A DNA stretch of 64,000 nt from Roseobacter fucihabitans (lineage in GTDB: Bacteria > Pseudomonadota > Alphaproteobacteria > Rhodobacterales > Rhodobacteraceae), in assembly GCF_014337925.2 (NCBI RefSeq), contig NZ_CP143423.1, forward strand, positions 1,642,501-1,706,500, given 5' to 3'. Each line of letters starts with the position of its first letter. The stretch's first letter is position 1. Below the pieces are notes generated by a model, which searched no databases, had not been told where the DNA came from, and worked only from the letters and a program-made list of their open reading frames with translations. Of the stretch, positions 62,362 to 64,000 are shown piece after piece. A program made the position numbers and the translations under genes.

Positions 62362-63363
62362 ATGATCCTTTCAAAAATTCCCTACGCGCTGTGCGCTCTC
62401 GGTCTGAGTGCTACTGTCAGCTTGGCGGAGGGTGAATTGACCCCCACCGTTTTTGGCACCAACTGGTTGGCGCAGGCCGAACATGGCGGGTTTTATCAAT
62501 CGGTTGCCGATGGCACCTATGCGGCATGCGGTCTGGATGTCGAGATCATCTCGGGCGGTCCACAGGTTAACAACCGCGCTTTGATGCTCGCCGGAAAAAT
62601 TGATTTCCACATGGGCGGTGACATGCTTCAGGCCTTTAATGCGGTCAAGGAAGGCATCCCGGTTGTCTCGGTCGCGGCGATCTTTCAAAAACACCCGCAG
62701 GTCATTCTGGCCCATCCCGGGCAAGCAGAAAGCTGGGAAGATCTGAAAGACCTGACCTTGCTGATCGGCGACAACGGGTTCAGTTCCTATTACCAATGGA
62801 TGATCGCGGAGCATGGTTTCACAGTAGAGCAACGCTTGCCCTACACGTTCAACCCCGCGCCCTTTATCGCGGATAAAGAAAAGGGAATGCAGGGGTATTT
62901 GAGTTCGGAACCCTATGCTGTCCTGAAAGAGGCCGGGTTTGAGCCAAATGTGTTTCTGATCGCGGATGCGGGCTATTCATCCTATGCGACCACGATCGAA
63001 ACCATGGCGGCAACGATCGAAAACGCCCCCGAGAAGGTCGCGTGTTTTGTCGATGGATCGCTCACTGGGTGGTATAATTACCTCTACGGTGACGGCGCTG
63101 CGGCGGATGAGCTCATTCTGGCGGCCAACCCCGATATATCGCAGGATAAACTCGATTTCGCCAAAAAGATGCTGCTGGAACAGGGTATTGTGGACAGTGG
63201 AACCGCCCTTGAAACCGGGATCGGATCGATGACAGATGAGGTCATTGGCGATTTTTACGGTAAAATGGTCGCGGCGGGCGTGCTTGAAGACGGGCTTGAC
63301 TGGAAGGCGGCCTATACGCTGGATTTCACCAACAAGTCTGTTGGCAAAGAGATCAAACCCTAA
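62362..63363 (+). CDS. ABC transporter substrate-binding protein (NMT1/SsuA/ThiY type)
   Basis: 333 residues with a signal peptide ending near VSLAEGE. TVFGTNWLAQAEHGGFYQSV and MLAGKIDFHMGGDMLQAFNA are typical of the NMT1/ThiY/nitrate-taurine binding-protein superfamily. It lies next to an ATPase of the matching family. The ligand cannot be read from sequence; pyrimidine-like, taurine-like or small organic compounds are the usual range for this group. Confidence 0.85.
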   Translation: MILSKIPYALCALGLSATVSLAEGELTPTVFGTNWLAQAEHGGFYQSVADGTYAACGLDVEIISGGPQVNNRALMLAGKIDFHMGGDMLQAFNAVKEGIPVVSVAAIFQKHPQVILAHPGQAESWEDLKDLTLLIGDNGFSSYYQWMIAEHGFTVEQRLPYTFNPAPFIADKEKGMQGYLSSEPYAVLKEAGFEPNVFLIADAGYSSYATTIETMAATIENAPEKVACFVDGSLTGWYNYLYGDGAAADELILAANPDISQDKLDFAKKMLLEQGIVDSGTALETGIGSMTDEVIGDFYGKMVAAGVLEDGLDWKAAYTLDFTNKSVGKEIKP

Positions 63364-63421
63364 TTAACCAAAGATCCGCATGCGGGCCGCCTGGCCTGCG
63401 TGACCCAGGGGCGGGATAGTC

Positions 63422-64000
63422 ATGACTGAACCGATAACGTCACTGCACCAGCGGCCTGAATTGTTGCGCATGGAGCAGATCGACAAGACGTTTAACGGCG
63501 ATGTCATAGCGCTCAGGGGTATGAGCCTGCAGGTGCGGGAGGGGGATTTCATCTCGCTTCTGGGGCCGTCAGGATGTGGTAAATCGACTGCGCTGCGGTT
63601 GATAAGTGATCTTATCCACCCCACTGCCGGGCGCATTTCATGGTATGGCGGACATGACACGGGCGACCTTGGTGTGGTGTTTCAGGAGCCGACGCTTATG
63701 CCCTGGGCAACCGTGGCCCAAAACGTCTGGCTGCCGTTCCGTTTGCGTGGCAAGCCTTATAGCGCGGTCAAGGATGACGTGCTGGAGGCGCTCAAACTGG
63801 TCGGGTTGGAGGCGTTTCAGAACAGTTACCCGCGCGAATTGTCGGGGGGGATGAAAATGCGCGTCTCCATCGCGCGGGCCATGGTCACGCGGCCCCGGCT
63901 GATTTTGATGGATGAACCCTTTGCCGCGCTGGATGAAATCACCCGGTTCAAACTGAACAATGATCTGCTGAAGCTGAAAGCGGCGATTGGATGCACGGTG
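63422..64000 (+). CDS. ABC transporter ATPase (nitrate/taurine/pyrimidine type), partial
   Basis: The ATG at 63422 opens MTEPITSLHQRPELLRMEQI and the frame is open at the right edge (193 codons seen). Walker A is GPSGCGKSTALR, the signature is LSGGMKMRVSIARAM, Walker B is LILMDEPFAALDE, and VVFQEPTLMPW is the Q-loop typical of SsuB/ThiZ-type ATPases. It should energise the importer whose binding protein lies just before it; the permease is expected beyond the window. Confidence 0.9.
   Translation, partial: MTEPITSLHQRPELLRMEQIDKTFNGDVIALRGMSLQVREGDFISLLGPSGCGKSTALRLISDLIHPTAGRISWYGGHDTGDLGVVFQEPTLMPWATVAQNVWLPFRLRGKPYSAVKDDVLEALKLVGLEAFQNSYPRELSGGMKMRVSIARAMVTRPRLILMDEPFAALDEITRFKLNNDLLKLKAAIGCTV

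Noticed and set aside
1-64000. tRNA, rRNA, CRISPR arrays, prophage or plasmid replication genes
   Set aside because: None seen by eye on either strand. Small or divergent RNAs could have been missed without a search tool.

Overview
The window looks like a chromosomal segment of a marine alphaproteobacterium of the Rhodobacterales (Roseobacter group). This rests on protein resemblance and gene order: a tungstate-linked formate dehydrogenase cluster with DUF3305/DUF3306 neighbours, many TRAP/TTT/ABC uptake systems for small organic acids, and a complete beta-hydroxyaspartate cycle operon. No database search was run. No rRNA, tRNA, CRISPR array or phage was seen.

Layout. 1-690: the end of an FGGY sugar kinase. 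About 1041-5500: an insertion-sequence graveyard with an IS3 element, IS5 and IS256 remnants, a second IS3 remnant and an IS1595 transposase. All are broken. Six of the lesions are copies of one 35-41 nt hairpin element whose stems differ in sequence but stay base-paired. 5628-8700: rest of the sugar locus (ABC ATPase, SGNH hydrolase, FucU/RbsD, ribokinase), probably once joined to the kinase. 8732-11279 (-): modABC molybdate uptake. 11513-14627 (-): arsenate resistance by an ArsR-ArsC fusion, GAPDH and ArsJ. 15691-25805: a second succinate dehydrogenase/fumarate reductase-like complex, a two-subunit class I fumarase/tartrate dehydratase, a TSUP permease with a LysR regulator, and a tripartite tricarboxylate transporter; similar LysR-type sites lie before both operons. 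26018-30099: five overlapping genes encoding a Rieske-glutamate-synthase-like flavoprotein and a Rieske/ferric-reductase-like membrane protein, function unknown. 30114-32483: a structured leader and tupBCA tungstate uptake. 32590-45237: the formate dehydrogenase region with accessory genes. 45240-50512: a GntR-controlled TRAP transporter with malonyl-CoA synthetase (malonate use). 50516-56215 (-): a 2-oxoacid-type TRAP transporter, amidase and 2-hydroxyacid dehydrogenase. 56518-61996: bhcR and bhcABCD. 62362-64000: the start of an ABC importer.

Together the genes describe scavenging of small organic acids (C2 via glyoxylate to oxaloacetate, C3 malonate, C4-C6 acids through the SDH/fumarase set) and formate oxidation for energy. 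The molybdate and tungstate importers feed the formate dehydrogenase cofactor.

The most novel item is the hairpin element found only inside transposase genes. Next are the Rieske/FMN respiratory module, the tup leader RNA, and a cytochrome c that seems to carry a shrunken tungstate-binding-protein domain.
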